From NCBI GenBank assembly GCA_964540535.1, contig CAZIMO010000004.1:124001-188000 (forward strand): a stretch of 64,000 bases of DNA, in the 5' to 3' direction. The notes beneath the pieces are model-generated. The model ran no database searches. It was given only the letters and a program-made list of their open reading frames with translations, and was not told the DNA's origin. Source of the stretch: Fimenecus sp964540535. Its GTDB lineage: Bacteria; Bacillota; Clostridia; Oscillospirales; Acutalibacteraceae. Position numbers and translations under genes: made by a program. Shown here piece by piece: positions 27,114 to 36,053 of this stretch. Positions within the stretch are counted from its first letter, which is position 1. Each line of letters begins with the position of its first letter.

Positions 27114-28520
27114 TTATTCCTCGTCAGCCTTTTTCTTTGTTGTTTTTTTAGCTGCGGGTTTCTTTGCAGGCGCTTTTTCAGCATCTTCGTCTGCATCTTC
27201 TGCTTTCTTCTTTGCGGCAGGCTTTTTAGCAGCAGTCTTCTTTTCTTCTGTTACAACTGCGTTTGCCTTAACAAACTCAACTGCTTTTCTTGACTTAATG
27301 TCGCCTGCAAGAGCGTCAGCACTGATTGCTTTCTTAACTTGCTCAACATCCATATCATATGACTTTGCAAGCTTCTCATATTCTTCATTAAGCTCATCTT
27401 CAGCAGCTTCAATGCTTTCAGCCTTAATAATTGCTTCAAGTGCAAGAGAGAGCTTTACTTGAGCTTCTGCATTTTCTTTATAGCCTTCTCTGAAAGCTTT
27501 CATCTCCATACCTGTATACTGAAGATATGTATCAAGATTTAAGCCTTGAGCTTGAAGTCTGTAATTGAAATCATTAACGATGTTATCAATTGCTTCTTCA
27601 ACCATAACTTCAGGAACTTCAACCTCTACACCCTTAACAACCTCTTCAAGAAGATCGTTAGTTACCTTGTTGTCAGCATCAGCCTTTTTATGCTCTTCAA
27701 GCTGTGATTTAACGCTCTTTTTAAGCTCGTCAAGCGTATCAAATTCGCTTACATCCTTTGCGAAATCGTCATCAAGCGCCGGAAGCTCTTTAACTCTGAT
27801 TTCGTGAAGCTTAATTTTGAAAACTGCATCTTTAGAAGCAAGATTTTCTTGGTATTCTGCGGGGAATGTAACATTTACATCAAATTCTTCGTCAACCTTA
27901 TGACCGATAATCTGATCTTCAAAGCTGGGAATGAATGCACCGCTGCCGATAACAAGCTCATAGTTTTCAGCTTTACCGCCGTCAAAAGCAACACCGTCAA
28001 CAAATCCTTCAAAATCAATAACAGTTGTGTCGCCGTTCTTAACTGCTCTGTCGCTTGCGTCAATCATTCTTGAATTCTGCTCTTGCATTCTTGCAAGCTC
28101 TGTTTTTACTTCGTCAGCTGAAACCTTGCAAGAGGGCTTTGTAGCTTTAAGACCTTTGTACTCGCCGAGCTTTGCTTCGGGTTTAACTGTAACTTTAAGA
28201 ACAAGCTCAACACCGTTTTTACCGATTTCGGGAACTTCAAGGTCAAAAGGCATACCTACAACGTCAAGACCTGACTCTGTAATTGCATTGCCTACTTCTT
28301 CGGGATAGAGAATTTCGAGAGCGTCTTCATAGAAAACACCTTCGCCGTAAATTCTTTCAATAAAGTTTCTGGGTGCTTTACCCTTTCTGAAACCCTTAAC
28401 GGTTATATCTTTTCTCTGCTTGAGGTAAGCTTTCTGAACAGCAGCCTCAAACTTTTCACCGTCAATTGAAATTTCAAGCTGATAGATATTTGTTTCTACC
28501 TTGTTTGATGATTTTAACAT
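27114..28520 (-). CDS. tig: Trigger factor (ribosome-associated chaperone)
   Basis: 468 residues. N-terminal ribosome-binding domain with the signature FRKGKAPRNFIE (about 44-55), a FKBP-type prolyl isomerase domain (about 150-240; NGDTTVIDFEGFVDG), and a helical C-terminal chaperone domain. The last 45 residues are a low-complexity Lys/Ala/Pro/Glu tail (AAKKPAAKK repeats) beyond the usual end of about 430. Such charged tails occur in some Clostridia. AGGAGG precedes the ATG; the promoter is at 28579-28607. Confidence 0.96.
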   Translation of the reverse strand: MLKSSNKVETNIYQLEISIDGEKFEAAVQKAYLKQRKDITVKGFRKGKAPRNFIERIYGEGVFYEDALEILYPEEVGNAITESGLDVVGMPFDLEVPEIGKNGVELVLKVTVKPEAKLGEYKGLKATKPSCKVSADEVKTELARMQEQNSRMIDASDRAVKNGDTTVIDFEGFVDGVAFDGGKAENYELVIGSGAFIPSFEDQIIGHKVDEEFDVNVTFPAEYQENLASKDAVFKIKLHEIRVKELPALDDDFAKDVSEFDTLDELKKSVKSQLEEHKKADADNKVTNDLLEEVVKGVEVEVPEVMVEEAIDNIVNDFNYRLQAQGLNLDTYLQYTGMEMKAFREGYKENAEAQVKLSLALEAIIKAESIEAAEDELNEEYEKLAKSYDMDVEQVKKAISADALAGDIKSRKAVEFVKANAVVTEEKKTAAKKPAAKKKAEDADEDAEKAPAKKPAAKKTTKKKADEE

Positions 28521-28578
28521 TTAATATTCCTCCTGAATACTATGCTTACTATATTTGCAATACCGCAATATCCCCGAT

Positions 28579-28607
28579 ATTATATCACACAAAAAAAATA
28601 AATACAA
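28579..28607 (-). promoter_or_regulatory. Promoter of tig(-clpP-clpX)
   Basis: TTGTAT, 17 bases, TATAAT on the minus strand; the leader is about 50 bases. Confidence 0.65.
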
Positions 28608-28666
28608 TATTTTCCACAAGTTTTTTCTTGAACATTTGCAAAAAACAGAGGTATTTCAACACAAAA

Positions 28667-29359
28667 TCAGTCTAAACTTATAAGGAACGGACAGAATTCA
28701 AGATAATCAGCAGAAATAAGACGAAAATTTACACCGTCATTTTCACCGTTCAACGCCAATTTTGTTGCACCGCCGTGAAGATGTCCGTAATAACAGCGGT
28801 TTATTTCATTCTTTTTAAGAACATCAAGAATAGGGTCGCAGGATTTCGCAAGACTTACGGGCGGATAATGAAGAAAAACTACGGTTTCACCGCCGAGTTT
28901 TTTTGCCGCATCAATTGAACGCTGAAGTCGGGCGCACTCACGGGTCATAATTTTGTCAATATTTTCTTTTTCAGCATCGAAAAACCAGCCTCGTGAGCCT
29001 GCAATTGAAATATTTCCTACTCTGTAAGCGTTATTATGGAGTATTTTCAAGGTATCAAAGCCTTTTTTCTTAAAAAAATTTTCCATTTTTGTGACTGTAT
29101 TCCACCAAAAATCGTGATTACCTTTAGAAATGATTTTTGTTCCGTTAAGTCTGTTTAAAAAATCAAAGTCCTTTTCGGCTTCTTCAAGGCTCATTGCCCA
29201 AGAAACATCGCCGTTGATTATAACTGTATCTTGCGGTTCAACAAGCCTTTGCCAATTATTTTCAAGACGCATGGCATAATCATCCCAGCCCTTAAAAATA
29301 TCCATTGGTTTATCAACGGAAAAGGAAAGATGCGTATCACCGATGGCATAAACAGACAT
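28667..29359 (-). CDS. Calcineurin-like metallophosphoesterase
   Basis: 230 residues. All five metal-site blocks are present: GDTHLS (Asp, His near 8-10), NGDVSW, KGNHDFWW, HYPP and GHLHGG. Cytosolic (no signal). Close to the YkuE/YpbG-like group of uncharacterised phosphoesterases; the substrate is unknown. It is transcribed divergently from the Cys-rich DUF1540 gene, 68 bases away. Confidence 0.88.
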   Translation of the reverse strand: MSVYAIGDTHLSFSVDKPMDIFKGWDDYAMRLENNWQRLVEPQDTVIINGDVSWAMSLEEAEKDFDFLNRLNGTKIISKGNHDFWWNTVTKMENFFKKKGFDTLKILHNNAYRVGNISIAGSRGWFFDAEKENIDKIMTRECARLQRSIDAAKKLGGETVVFLHYPPVSLAKSCDPILDVLKKNEINRCYYGHLHGGATKLALNGENDGVNFRLISADYLEFCPFLISLD

Positions 29360-29427
29360 AAAATAAAATCTCCTATGAATAATTAAGTTCTTCTTTCAAA
29401 AAATAAATATGAAAGGAGGTCAACAAA

Positions 29428-29589
29428 ATGGATAAGAACGGAAACATTATCTGCGACGCATGTCACTGCGTTCATAACGACGGTCACATGAACTGTACGG
29501 CAGACGGAATTAAAGTCGGAACACACAACGCTTGCTGTTGTGACGATACAAGATGTGCAACTTTTAAAATAAAGGCTGAGTGCAAATAA
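29428..29589 (+). CDS. Cys-rich DUF1540-type small protein
   Basis: 53 residues with nine cysteines (9, 12, 14, 23, 36, 37, 38, 43, 52), including IICDACHCVHN and HNACCCDDTRCATF, the pattern of the DUF1540 family. AAAGGAGG lies 7 bases before the ATG, and a perfect hairpin follows the stop. Probably a small metal-binding protein; DUF1540 proteins are common in spore-forming Clostridia. The function is unknown. Confidence 0.88.
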   Translation: MDKNGNIICDACHCVHNDGHMNCTADGIKVGTHNACCCDDTRCATFKIKAECK

Positions 29590-29594
29590 ACAAA

Positions 29595-29631
29595 ATGCGG
29601 AATCCCGAAAACAAGCTGAGGGATTCCGCAT
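29595..29631. terminator. Bidirectional terminator between DUF1540 gene and thrC
   Basis: Perfect 12-bp stem ATGCGGAATCCC (29595-29606) / GGGATTCCGCAT (29620-29631), T-rich on the minus-strand side. Confidence 0.85.
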
Positions 29632-29638
29632 AACTTTG

Positions 29639-31132
29639 TTAGATTCCTAACATATCGAAAACAACTTGTTTCATATCCTCTTTTTTGCATACACCTGTAA
29701 AGCGAGGTGTTTTACCTTTAAGAGTTGCAAGCTGTGACGGTACAGGCTCATTTGATTTTTCAAAAAGCTCTTCGACCATATCAAACTCGTTATCTGCCTT
29801 GATTTTGTCTGTAATTGCCGAAAGAACGCTTGCAGAGAATTTATAGGGATTAGCAGTTGACGCAATTACTGTTGGCGTATTATCGCCCGTTGAGGCTTTA
29901 TAATCATCATAAACCTTAACAGCAACCGCTGTATGAGTGTCGCAAAGATAATTCTTTTCACTGAAAACCTTTCCGATGGTTGATTTTGTTTCAGCATCGT
30001 TACAGCAACCGGCCGCAAAAAGTTCTTTAACTTTATCGGCTACCGAAGCAGAAACTGTATATTTGCCGTCAGTTGCAAGAGCGTTCATCCACTCGGCAAC
30101 CTGCACATCGTTTTCATCGCAAAGATGGAAAAGAAGTCTTTCAAGATTACTTGAAATCAAAATATCCATTGACGGTGAAGTTGTACAATAAAAGTCTCTG
30201 TTTTTATCGTAAGTTCCTGTTGTGAGGAAATCTGTAAGAACATTATTTGCATTTGAAGCGCAAATGAGAGTTTTTACGGGCACGCCCATTCTCTTTGCAT
30301 AATAAGCCGCAAGAATATTGCCGAAATTACCTGTAGGAACAACCACATTCATAGGCTCGCCGACTTTAAGTTCTCCGTTACCGAGCATATCACAGTATGC
30401 CGATACATAATAGACAATCTGCGGTACAAGACGGCCCCAATTTATAGAGTTTGCAGAAGAAAATGCAAGTCCGTTTTCTTGGAATTTCTTTTCAATATCT
30501 TTATCAGTAAAGATTTTCTTAACACCCGACTGCGCGTCGTCAAAATTACCCTCAATAGCGCAAACGCTTACATTGCCGCCCTCCTGAGTAGTCATTTGAA
30601 GCTTTTGCATAGGGCTTACACCGTCAACAGGATAGAATACAAGAATTTTTGTATTAGGAACATCCTTAAAGCCCTCAAGAGCGGCTTTGCCTGTATCGCC
30701 GGATGTTGCAACAAGAATTACAATTTCAGTATCTTTTACTGTTTTGCCTGCCGACACTGTAAGAAGATACGGGAGAAGCTGAAGCGCCATATCCTTAAAT
30801 GCGCAGGTAGGACCGCGCCAAAGCTCGAGAACATTTGCAGTATCTGAAAGTTTATAAAGAGGCGCAACCTTATCTGAACTGAATTTCCCCTCTTTGTAAG
30901 CACCCTCAACACACATTGCAAGTTCATCATCTGTAAAATCGGTAAGATACAGCTTAAGAACTGCCTTTGCACGCTCGATATAGCTCATAGGAACAAGGCT
31001 TTCTATAAAATTAAGAGAAATCTTCGGAATTTCGGTGGGGACAAAAAGTCCGCCGTCTGATGAAATTCCCTTGGCAATTGCCTCAGCCGCAGTTACGCAA
31101 ACTGACTTATCTCTTGTACTTGTATAATACAT
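29639..31132 (-). CDS. thrC: Threonine synthase
   Basis: 497 residues, the long class of threonine synthase (as in E. coli and yeast). PLP enzyme turning O-phosphohomoserine into threonine. Start region YYTSTRDKSVCVTAAEAIAKG; PLP lysine in CAFKDMALQLLPYLL (near 113); LVATSGDTGKAALEGF phosphate loop; VPTGNFGNILAAYYAK. It has its own promoter and terminator. No hom or thrB gene is in the window. Confidence 0.95.
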   Translation of the reverse strand: MYYTSTRDKSVCVTAAEAIAKGISSDGGLFVPTEIPKISLNFIESLVPMSYIERAKAVLKLYLTDFTDDELAMCVEGAYKEGKFSSDKVAPLYKLSDTANVLELWRGPTCAFKDMALQLLPYLLTVSAGKTVKDTEIVILVATSGDTGKAALEGFKDVPNTKILVFYPVDGVSPMQKLQMTTQEGGNVSVCAIEGNFDDAQSGVKKIFTDKDIEKKFQENGLAFSSANSINWGRLVPQIVYYVSAYCDMLGNGELKVGEPMNVVVPTGNFGNILAAYYAKRMGVPVKTLICASNANNVLTDFLTTGTYDKNRDFYCTTSPSMDILISSNLERLLFHLCDENDVQVAEWMNALATDGKYTVSASVADKVKELFAAGCCNDAETKSTIGKVFSEKNYLCDTHTAVAVKVYDDYKASTGDNTPTVIASTANPYKFSASVLSAITDKIKADNEFDMVEELFEKSNEPVPSQLATLKGKTPRFTGVCKKEDMKQVVFDMLGI

Positions 31133-31165
31133 AAAAACACATCCTTTTCGTGTGGTTATTCGGTT

Positions 31166-31194
31166 ATTTTATCATATAATGTTTTATTTTTCAA
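31166..31194 (-). promoter_or_regulatory. Promoter of thrC
   Basis: TTGAAA, 17 bases, TAAAAT on the minus strand, starting at the end of yraN. The short leader has no T-box. Confidence 0.6.
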
Positions 31195-31196
31195 CA

Positions 31197-31562
31197 CTAA
31201 ACTGCCATTGAATCAAAGGCATTTTTAATATGATTGATTTTTACAGGCTCATCATTTTCAAAATAGACCTCGATAATATCATATCTCGGTTGTCTTTTAA
31301 CTTTATAATCTTTTAAAAACAGTTGCGATGTTGCAATGATTTTTTGTCTTTTTGCAACATCAACTGCATCAGCAGGGGCATATTTCATATTTTCGCTTCG
31401 TGTTTTAACCTCAACAAAGCAAATATACTTTTTATCCTCCGCTACCAAATCAATTTCGCCCAAGCGACAGCTGTAATGAGCAGAAACGATTAAATAGCCG
31501 TGCTTACGCATATACCTTGAAGCGAGAATTTCGCCGTACCGACCTAACAGTGCAGTATCCAT
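31197..31562 (-). CDS. YraN/UPF0102 family nuclease-fold protein
   Basis: 121 residues, the normal length. Restriction-endonuclease-like fold with G-R-Y-G-E near the start, CRLGEIDLVAEDKKYICFVEVKTR (Asp and the E-V-K core) and a following helix. Members lie beside rnhB in very many bacteria, as here, where the ATG overlaps the rnhB stop by one base. The role is not established; DNA processing has been suggested. Confidence 0.9.
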   Translation of the reverse strand: MDTALLGRYGEILASRYMRKHGYLIVSAHYSCRLGEIDLVAEDKKYICFVEVKTRSENMKYAPADAVDVAKRQKIIATSQLFLKDYKVKRQPRYDIIEVYFENDEPVKINHIKNAFDSMAV

Positions 31563-32170
31563 TATTTTCCACCGTAAAGCTTTTTTAAGAAAGTCATTCT
31601 GTGTATCGGTGACGGTCCGAACTCTGCAAGCCTTTCATAATGAAGCCTGGTGCCGTAGCCCTTATGCTTTTCAAAATCATACTGCGGATATTGTTCAGAC
31701 ATTTCAAGCATAAAACGGTCACGGGAAACTTTAGCGAGAACAGACGCCGCCGCAATTGACATACTTTTCGCATCGCCCTTTACAACGACCTCTTCTTTAA
31801 TACTCTCCGTGATATTAGGATAACGGTTGCCGTCAACCAAAGCGTAATCGGGCTTTATTTTTAAGCCCTCAACTGCCCTTTTCATAGCGAGAAAGGTAGC
31901 GTTTAGAATGTTGATTTCGTCAATTTCTTTTTCTGTAGCAATTCCGACAGAATAAGAAATCGCTTTTTCGCAAATTACATCAAAAAGCTGTTCACGCTTT
32001 TTTTCAGACAGTTTTTTTGAATCATTAAGTCCTTCAATTTCAAGACCTACAGGTAAAATAACTGCCGCCGCATAAACAGGACCTGCAAGAGGTCCTCTGC
32101 CTGCTTCGTCAATTCCGCAGATATTTTTATAGCCGTTTAAAATAGCGTTGTTTTCATAAAAATAATCCAT
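31562..32170 (-). CDS. rnhB: Ribonuclease HII
   Basis: 202 residues. It removes ribonucleotides from DNA. GIDEAGRGPLAGP (Asp21, Glu22), VDGNRYP (third acidic residue) and KGDAKSMSIAAASVLAKV are the catalytic signatures; the C-terminal GYGTRLHYE is also typical. It follows rbgA by 3 bases; the rbgA-rnhB-yraN order is conserved in Firmicutes. Confidence 0.97.
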   Translation of the reverse strand: MDYFYENNAILNGYKNICGIDEAGRGPLAGPVYAAAVILPVGLEIEGLNDSKKLSEKKREQLFDVICEKAISYSVGIATEKEIDEINILNATFLAMKRAVEGLKIKPDYALVDGNRYPNITESIKEEVVVKGDAKSMSIAAASVLAKVSRDRFMLEMSEQYPQYDFEKHKGYGTRLHYERLAEFGPSPIHRMTFLKKLYGGK

Positions 32171-32173
32171 AAA

Positions 32174-33043
32174 TTAAATCTCCGGTCTTTCAAGGGAAAT
32201 CAAGCCAAGCTTGCCGCCGCGGTATTCGTCAAGGAGCATTACCGACACTCTTTCAGTATCAATTTCACCGCCGCGAATTATCATACCGCGTTTTTTACCA
32301 ATCATTTCAAGAACTTCCCAAGATTCTTTTTCTGAAAAATCAGCGATTTTATAGCGTTCGGTAAGTCTTTCGGGATAATCGGCTTTCATAACCTCTAAAA
32401 GTCTTACAGCAAGAGTTTCGGCATCAAGAATTTCGTCTTTTACAGAACCTATAAAAGCAAGTCTGTCGCCAACCTTCGGATCGTCAAATTTAGGCCACAA
32501 AACACCTGGAGTATCAAGAAGTTCAATTCCGTTGCCGATTGCAAACCACTGATTATTCCTTGTAACACCAGCCTTATCGGCAACTTTTGCCTTTGCAGAT
32601 TTAGCCATTCGGTTAATAAAAGAAGATTTACCCGTATTTGGTATTCCCACAACCATTATACGAAGCGCCTTACCGGGCATTCCGCGATCCTCATTTTTTT
32701 TAATAACATCTTTAAGTACTTCACGCACTGCAACTATATAATGATTAAGACCTTTGCTCGACCGACAGTCAACCGGAATCGCACGGATGCCTTTTTTCTT
32801 ATAATACTCGACCCACTGATTTGTAGTATTTTTATCTGCAAGGTCACATTTATTGAGCAAAACTATGCGCGGTTTATTATTTATAAGCTCGCCCAGTTCA
32901 GGATTAGAACTGCTGTAAGGAATTCGCGCATCAATAATTTCTGTCACACCGTCAACAAGAGAAAGACTTTCTTTAATCAGACGGCGTGTTTTTGCCATAT
33001 GGCCGGGAAACCACTGCACAATTTGCTTTTGACTGTCAGCCAT
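32174..33043 (-). CDS. rbgA: Ribosome biogenesis GTPase RbgA (YlqF)
   Basis: 289 residues. Circularly permuted GTPase for late 50S assembly. Order of motifs G4 LNKCDLAD, then G1 GIPNTGKSSFINR, then G3 DTPG, which is diagnostic. N-terminal QWFPGHMAKTRR and a C-terminal RNA-binding helical part. The ATG at 33043 follows GGAGG by 8 bases; an upstream in-frame TTG lies on the ribosome site itself and was rejected. It overlaps the end of the lepB gene. Confidence 0.96.
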   Translation of the reverse strand: MADSQKQIVQWFPGHMAKTRRLIKESLSLVDGVTEIIDARIPYSSSNPELGELINNKPRIVLLNKCDLADKNTTNQWVEYYKKKGIRAIPVDCRSSKGLNHYIVAVREVLKDVIKKNEDRGMPGKALRIMVVGIPNTGKSSFINRMAKSAKAKVADKAGVTRNNQWFAIGNGIELLDTPGVLWPKFDDPKVGDRLAFIGSVKDEILDAETLAVRLLEVMKADYPERLTERYKIADFSEKESWEVLEMIGKKRGMIIRGGEIDTERVSVMLLDEYRGGKLGLISLERPEI

Positions 33044-33599
33044 TTTCAGTTCCTCCAAAATCGGAATTAAATAAATGCAAATCCCCTAATTTATATATAA
33101 CATGTCCTACAACATAGCGTTCGTCAATCATTCCAACATATATATCACGGCTGTCGGCAGAATGGTTTCGGTTATCGCCCATTACAAAAAGCTTACCCTC
33201 GGGTACTGTATAGGTTTTTGTCATTGAATAATTAAATTCCATATTTTCTTTAATATACGGTTCATCCAATTGTTTGCCGTCAACTACCACCTTACCCGTG
33301 GTACTGTCAAAGGATATTTTTTGACCGCCGACAGCGATTACTCTTTTAATGAGAACTTCAGCATAAGCATTGGGCTGTGACACTACAACCACATCACCGT
33401 ATGCAATGTCAGAATTTATTGCAGTTATTAATACCGAATCGCCGTCATGAAAAGTATTTTCCATTGACTCGCCCACAACAGTTGAAATCTTAAAAAAGAA
33501 TGTAAAAATAACGCACACCGCAATAAGTGCAGTTACCATTATTGAAGCAAAATCATAAACCGATTCAAATTTTTTATTCTTATTTTCATTCATAGTCAT
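33036..33599 (-). CDS. lepB: Signal peptidase I (downstream copy)
   Basis: About 187 residues; the start at 33599 or 33593 is uncertain, both following GGAAG. One N-terminal membrane segment (about 19-42). Catalytic Ser in VVGESM (Ser45) and general-base Lys in LIKRVIAVGG (Lys85); GDNRNHSADSRD box E. The stop overlaps rbgA and the start overlaps the previous signal peptidase. It cleaves signal peptides at the outer membrane face. Confidence 0.93.
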   Translation of the reverse strand: MTMNENKNKKFESVYDFASIMVTALIAVCVIFTFFFKISTVVGESMENTFHDGDSVLITAINSDIAYGDVVVVSQPNAYAEVLIKRVIAVGGQKISFDSTTGKVVVDGKQLDEPYIKENMEFNYSMTKTYTVPEGKLFVMGDNRNHSADSRDIYVGMIDERYVVGHVIYKLGDLHLFNSDFGGTENG

Positions 33600-34173
33600 C
33601 AATCTTCCAATCACCTAAAGGAAAAATTCTTAAATTAGCAACCCCGAGAACATAGCGTTCGTCAATAAGCCCTATAACATCAAACCGACTGTCGAGAGAA
33701 TTATTTCGGTTATCACCCATAACAAACAGCATACCTTCGGGTACTACTGTTACGCCTTTAAAATCGCCCTTACGCAAAGTGAGGTCTGCAATATAAGGTT
33801 CATTTTGAATTTCGCCGTTTACAATTACAGCGCCTGTTGTAAAATCAATATTTATCGTATCGCCGCCCTTGGCAATTACGCGTTTAATCAAAGGTTCATT
33901 AAGTGTATTTGGCTGAGTTACAACGACAATATCGCCGCGATCAACACTCTTTGTAACAGCGCTAACAGTAAGCCAATCACCGTCTTGAAGCGTAGGCAGC
34001 ATTGACTCGCCCGAAACGCCTACAACACGCACAAAGAATGTGAATACTATTAGGATAAGCAGAACAGCATATATCGGTGAGTCAAGCCATTCATAAACAG
34101 TACTCCACAGACTTTTTTTAGGGAGTTCTTTATTTAATTCAAAGGAGATTTCAAATTCTTCTCTTTTTCTCAT
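33586..34173 (-). CDS. lepB: Signal peptidase I (upstream copy)
   Basis: 195 residues. Same family as the next gene, with a longer cytosolic N-terminus, one membrane segment (about 33-50), Ser57 in VSGESM, Lys97 in LIKRVIAKGG and GDNRNNSLDSR. AAGGTG precedes the ATG. The two copies differ in the substrate-binding strand, so they may differ in specificity. Part of the hprK-to-yraN operon. Confidence 0.94.
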   Translation of the reverse strand: MRKREEFEISFELNKELPKKSLWSTVYEWLDSPIYAVLLILIVFTFFVRVVGVSGESMLPTLQDGDWLTVSAVTKSVDRGDIVVVTQPNTLNEPLIKRVIAKGGDTINIDFTTGAVIVNGEIQNEPYIADLTLRKGDFKGVTVVPEGMLFVMGDNRNNSLDSRFDVIGLIDERYVLGVANLRIFPLGDWKIDDYE

Positions 34174-34185
34174 TTTATATCACCT

Positions 34186-35088
34186 TTATTTTATTTGTTC
34201 AGCAATAGCGCATATTTTTTTAAGCCTGTGATTTACACCGGAACGGGTTATAGGCACTGAAAGGCTCTCACAAAGCTCGCGCAATGACATATCGGGATTT
34301 TGCATTCTGATTTCTGCGATTTCTTTTAAATCATCGCTTAAATATGAAAGACCGACTGTATTTTTTATATGTAGAATTGCGTCTATCTGTTTACCTGCGG
34401 CGTCAATAGTTTTGTCAAGATTTGCACTTTCAAAATTAAGCTTTCTGTTCACATTATTACGGACATCTTTATACATTTTAACGCCCATAAGCTCAAGCGA
34501 AGAGTTGTGGGCGCCCATAGCTGTAAGCAAATCTTCAATTGATTCGCTGTCTTTAAAGTAAATGACATAGTTTGAATTTCGGTTTACTGTTTTCGGCAAA
34601 ACAGAAAGCTCATCATAATCATTTATAAAAACTCTTAAATCCTTACTCAAATTGAAATAAGGTACAACAAATTCAAAATGATAATTCTTATTTGGGTCGT
34701 TTATTGTTCCGCAAGTGAGAAATACACCTCTTAAAAACGCGGTTTTACAGCATTGGTCGGCAATATTGCCCCAATTAAGACGCGATGTACCGCTTTTTTT
34801 ATCATAACCAAAGGTTTCAAGAACTTTCATTCTTTCTTCCTTGCTTAAAACCTCCGCCTTATATTTGCCTGCCTCTGATTTTGTAAGTTTAGGTGTTACT
34901 CCGCACACCTCTCGCATAAGCTCACAGTATTTATTTGCAATTCCGCCATGCTCTGTAAGCAATGAAATATCATAATAAGAAAATGCACGGGAAAATAAAA
35001 TCATACCGTATGCCAAAGCGTGCAGGCAACATTCATTTTCTGTATCTATTGAAAGCAATTCATTTTTTACATCTGATGAAAACGACAT
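34186..35088 (-). CDS. whiA: WhiA-family DNA-binding regulator
   Basis: 300 residues. N-terminal degenerate LAGLIDADG homing-endonuclease-like domain and C-terminal helix-turn-helix (about 255-295; MSLRELCESL and GVNHRLKKI). WhiA affects cell division and chromosome segregation in Bacillus and sporulation in Streptomyces. The ATG at 35088 starts MSFSSDVKNELL, the family start, but has no Shine-Dalgarno. Instead a mini-frame of the dispersed leader element ends two bases before it. In Bacillus the yvcK gene lies between rapZ and whiA; here it is missing. Confidence 0.94.
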   Translation of the reverse strand: MSFSSDVKNELLSIDTENECCLHALAYGMILFSRAFSYYDISLLTEHGGIANKYCELMREVCGVTPKLTKSEAGKYKAEVLSKEERMKVLETFGYDKKSGTSRLNWGNIADQCCKTAFLRGVFLTCGTINDPNKNYHFEFVVPYFNLSKDLRVFINDYDELSVLPKTVNRNSNYVIYFKDSESIEDLLTAMGAHNSSLELMGVKMYKDVRNNVNRKLNFESANLDKTIDAAGKQIDAILHIKNTVGLSYLSDDLKEIAEIRMQNPDMSLRELCESLSVPITRSGVNHRLKKICAIAEQIK

Positions 35089-35090
35089 TT

Positions 35091-35170
35091 TTAATCGCCA
35101 CGCAATACAGTATTCGCACAAAGAGCCATTAAAAACAGCTTTTTATATACGGGTACCGTGTTCCTTTCAT
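35091..35170 (-). repeat. Dispersed leader element, copy B
   Basis: Between rapZ and whiA. Minus strand: GAAAGGAA (35161-35168), GGTACC-like core, then TATAAAAAGCTG TTTTTAATGGCTCTTTGTGCGAA. In the frame of the better copy at 56.5 kb it reads Y-K-K-L-F-L-M-A-L-C-A-N and stops with TAA at 35091-35093, two bases before the whiA ATG. The first codon is GTA rather than GTG, but an internal ATG (35129) is in frame. Confidence 0.75.
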
Positions 35171-35180
35171 TGTATTATTC

Positions 35181-36041
35181 TTATCTGCTTATATCACGGT
35201 GATAAACCGAAACATTATAACCTTTTTCTTTAATACTGTTATAAACAAGCTCTGCAAAGACGACCGAACGGTGTCTGCCGCCTGTACAGCCCACCGAAAT
35301 GGTAAGCTGGCTTTTGCCCTCTGCCCTATAAAGCGGAACAAGGTAATTTATTAAATCCAAAAGCTTGGGTACAAGGCCCTGCGCTTGCGGAAAACCCATA
35401 ACATAATCACGCACAGGAGCTTCAAGACCGGTGCAGTATTTAAGTTCAGGAACATAAAACGGATTGGGCAAACAGCGAACATCAAAAACAAGATCAGAGT
35501 CCTTGGGAGTTCCGTACTTAAATCCAAAAGAATTCACATTTATTTTAAGTGTATTTGACACATCGTCAAGAAAAAGCTTTGCAACGCGTTCTTTAAGCTG
35601 TGATGTATTTAACAGTGATGTATCAATTACATAGTTAGCAATATTTCGTGCTTTTACTAATATTTCACGCTCTTTAACTATAATATCCTGCAATTCCTGC
35701 GTAGTATTATCGTTTGAAAGCGGATGCTTTCTGCGTGTTTCTTGATAACGGCGAAGAATAACCTCATTATCTGCGTCAATAAACAGAATTTTATAATCAC
35801 AGCCCATTGTTTTAAGATCTTCCAAAGCATTAAAAAGATGCGAAAAAGAACCGCCGAGCCTTATATCTGCGGCAATGGCAATCTTTTCGCGGGCTTCTGC
35901 TGAATCGGATAAAAGACGAACAAATATAGGTATCAGTTCGGGGGTCATATTGTCAACACAAAAAAATCCAATATCCTCCAAAGTATCAATAACTCTGGAT
36001 TTTCCCGCACCAGACATACCTGTAACAATTACAAGTTGCAT
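35181..36041 (-). CDS. rapZ: RapZ/YvcJ nucleotide-binding protein
   Basis: 286 residues. N-terminal P-loop GMSGAGKSR (about 8-16), Walker-B-like LFIDA, and the C-terminal RNA-binding domain with DVRCLPNPFY and SVGCTGGRHRSV. In E. coli RapZ hands GlmZ sRNA to RNase E; in Firmicutes YvcJ has GTPase activity and an incompletely known role. GGAGAAAGG precedes the ATG. It follows murB by 12 bases. Confidence 0.95.
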   Translation of the reverse strand: MQLVIVTGMSGAGKSRVIDTLEDIGFFCVDNMTPELIPIFVRLLSDSAEAREKIAIAADIRLGGSFSHLFNALEDLKTMGCDYKILFIDADNEVILRRYQETRRKHPLSNDNTTQELQDIIVKEREILVKARNIANYVIDTSLLNTSQLKERVAKLFLDDVSNTLKINVNSFGFKYGTPKDSDLVFDVRCLPNPFYVPELKYCTGLEAPVRDYVMGFPQAQGLVPKLLDLINYLVPLYRAEGKSQLTISVGCTGGRHRSVVFAELVYNSIKEKGYNVSVYHRDISR

Positions 36042-36053
36042 ATCCTTTCTCCT

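Noticed and set aside
27124..27250. Lys/Ala repeats at the end of tig as a tandem repeat or recombination site
   Set aside because: The repeats are low-complexity coding sequence of a charged tail; the DNA units are not regular.
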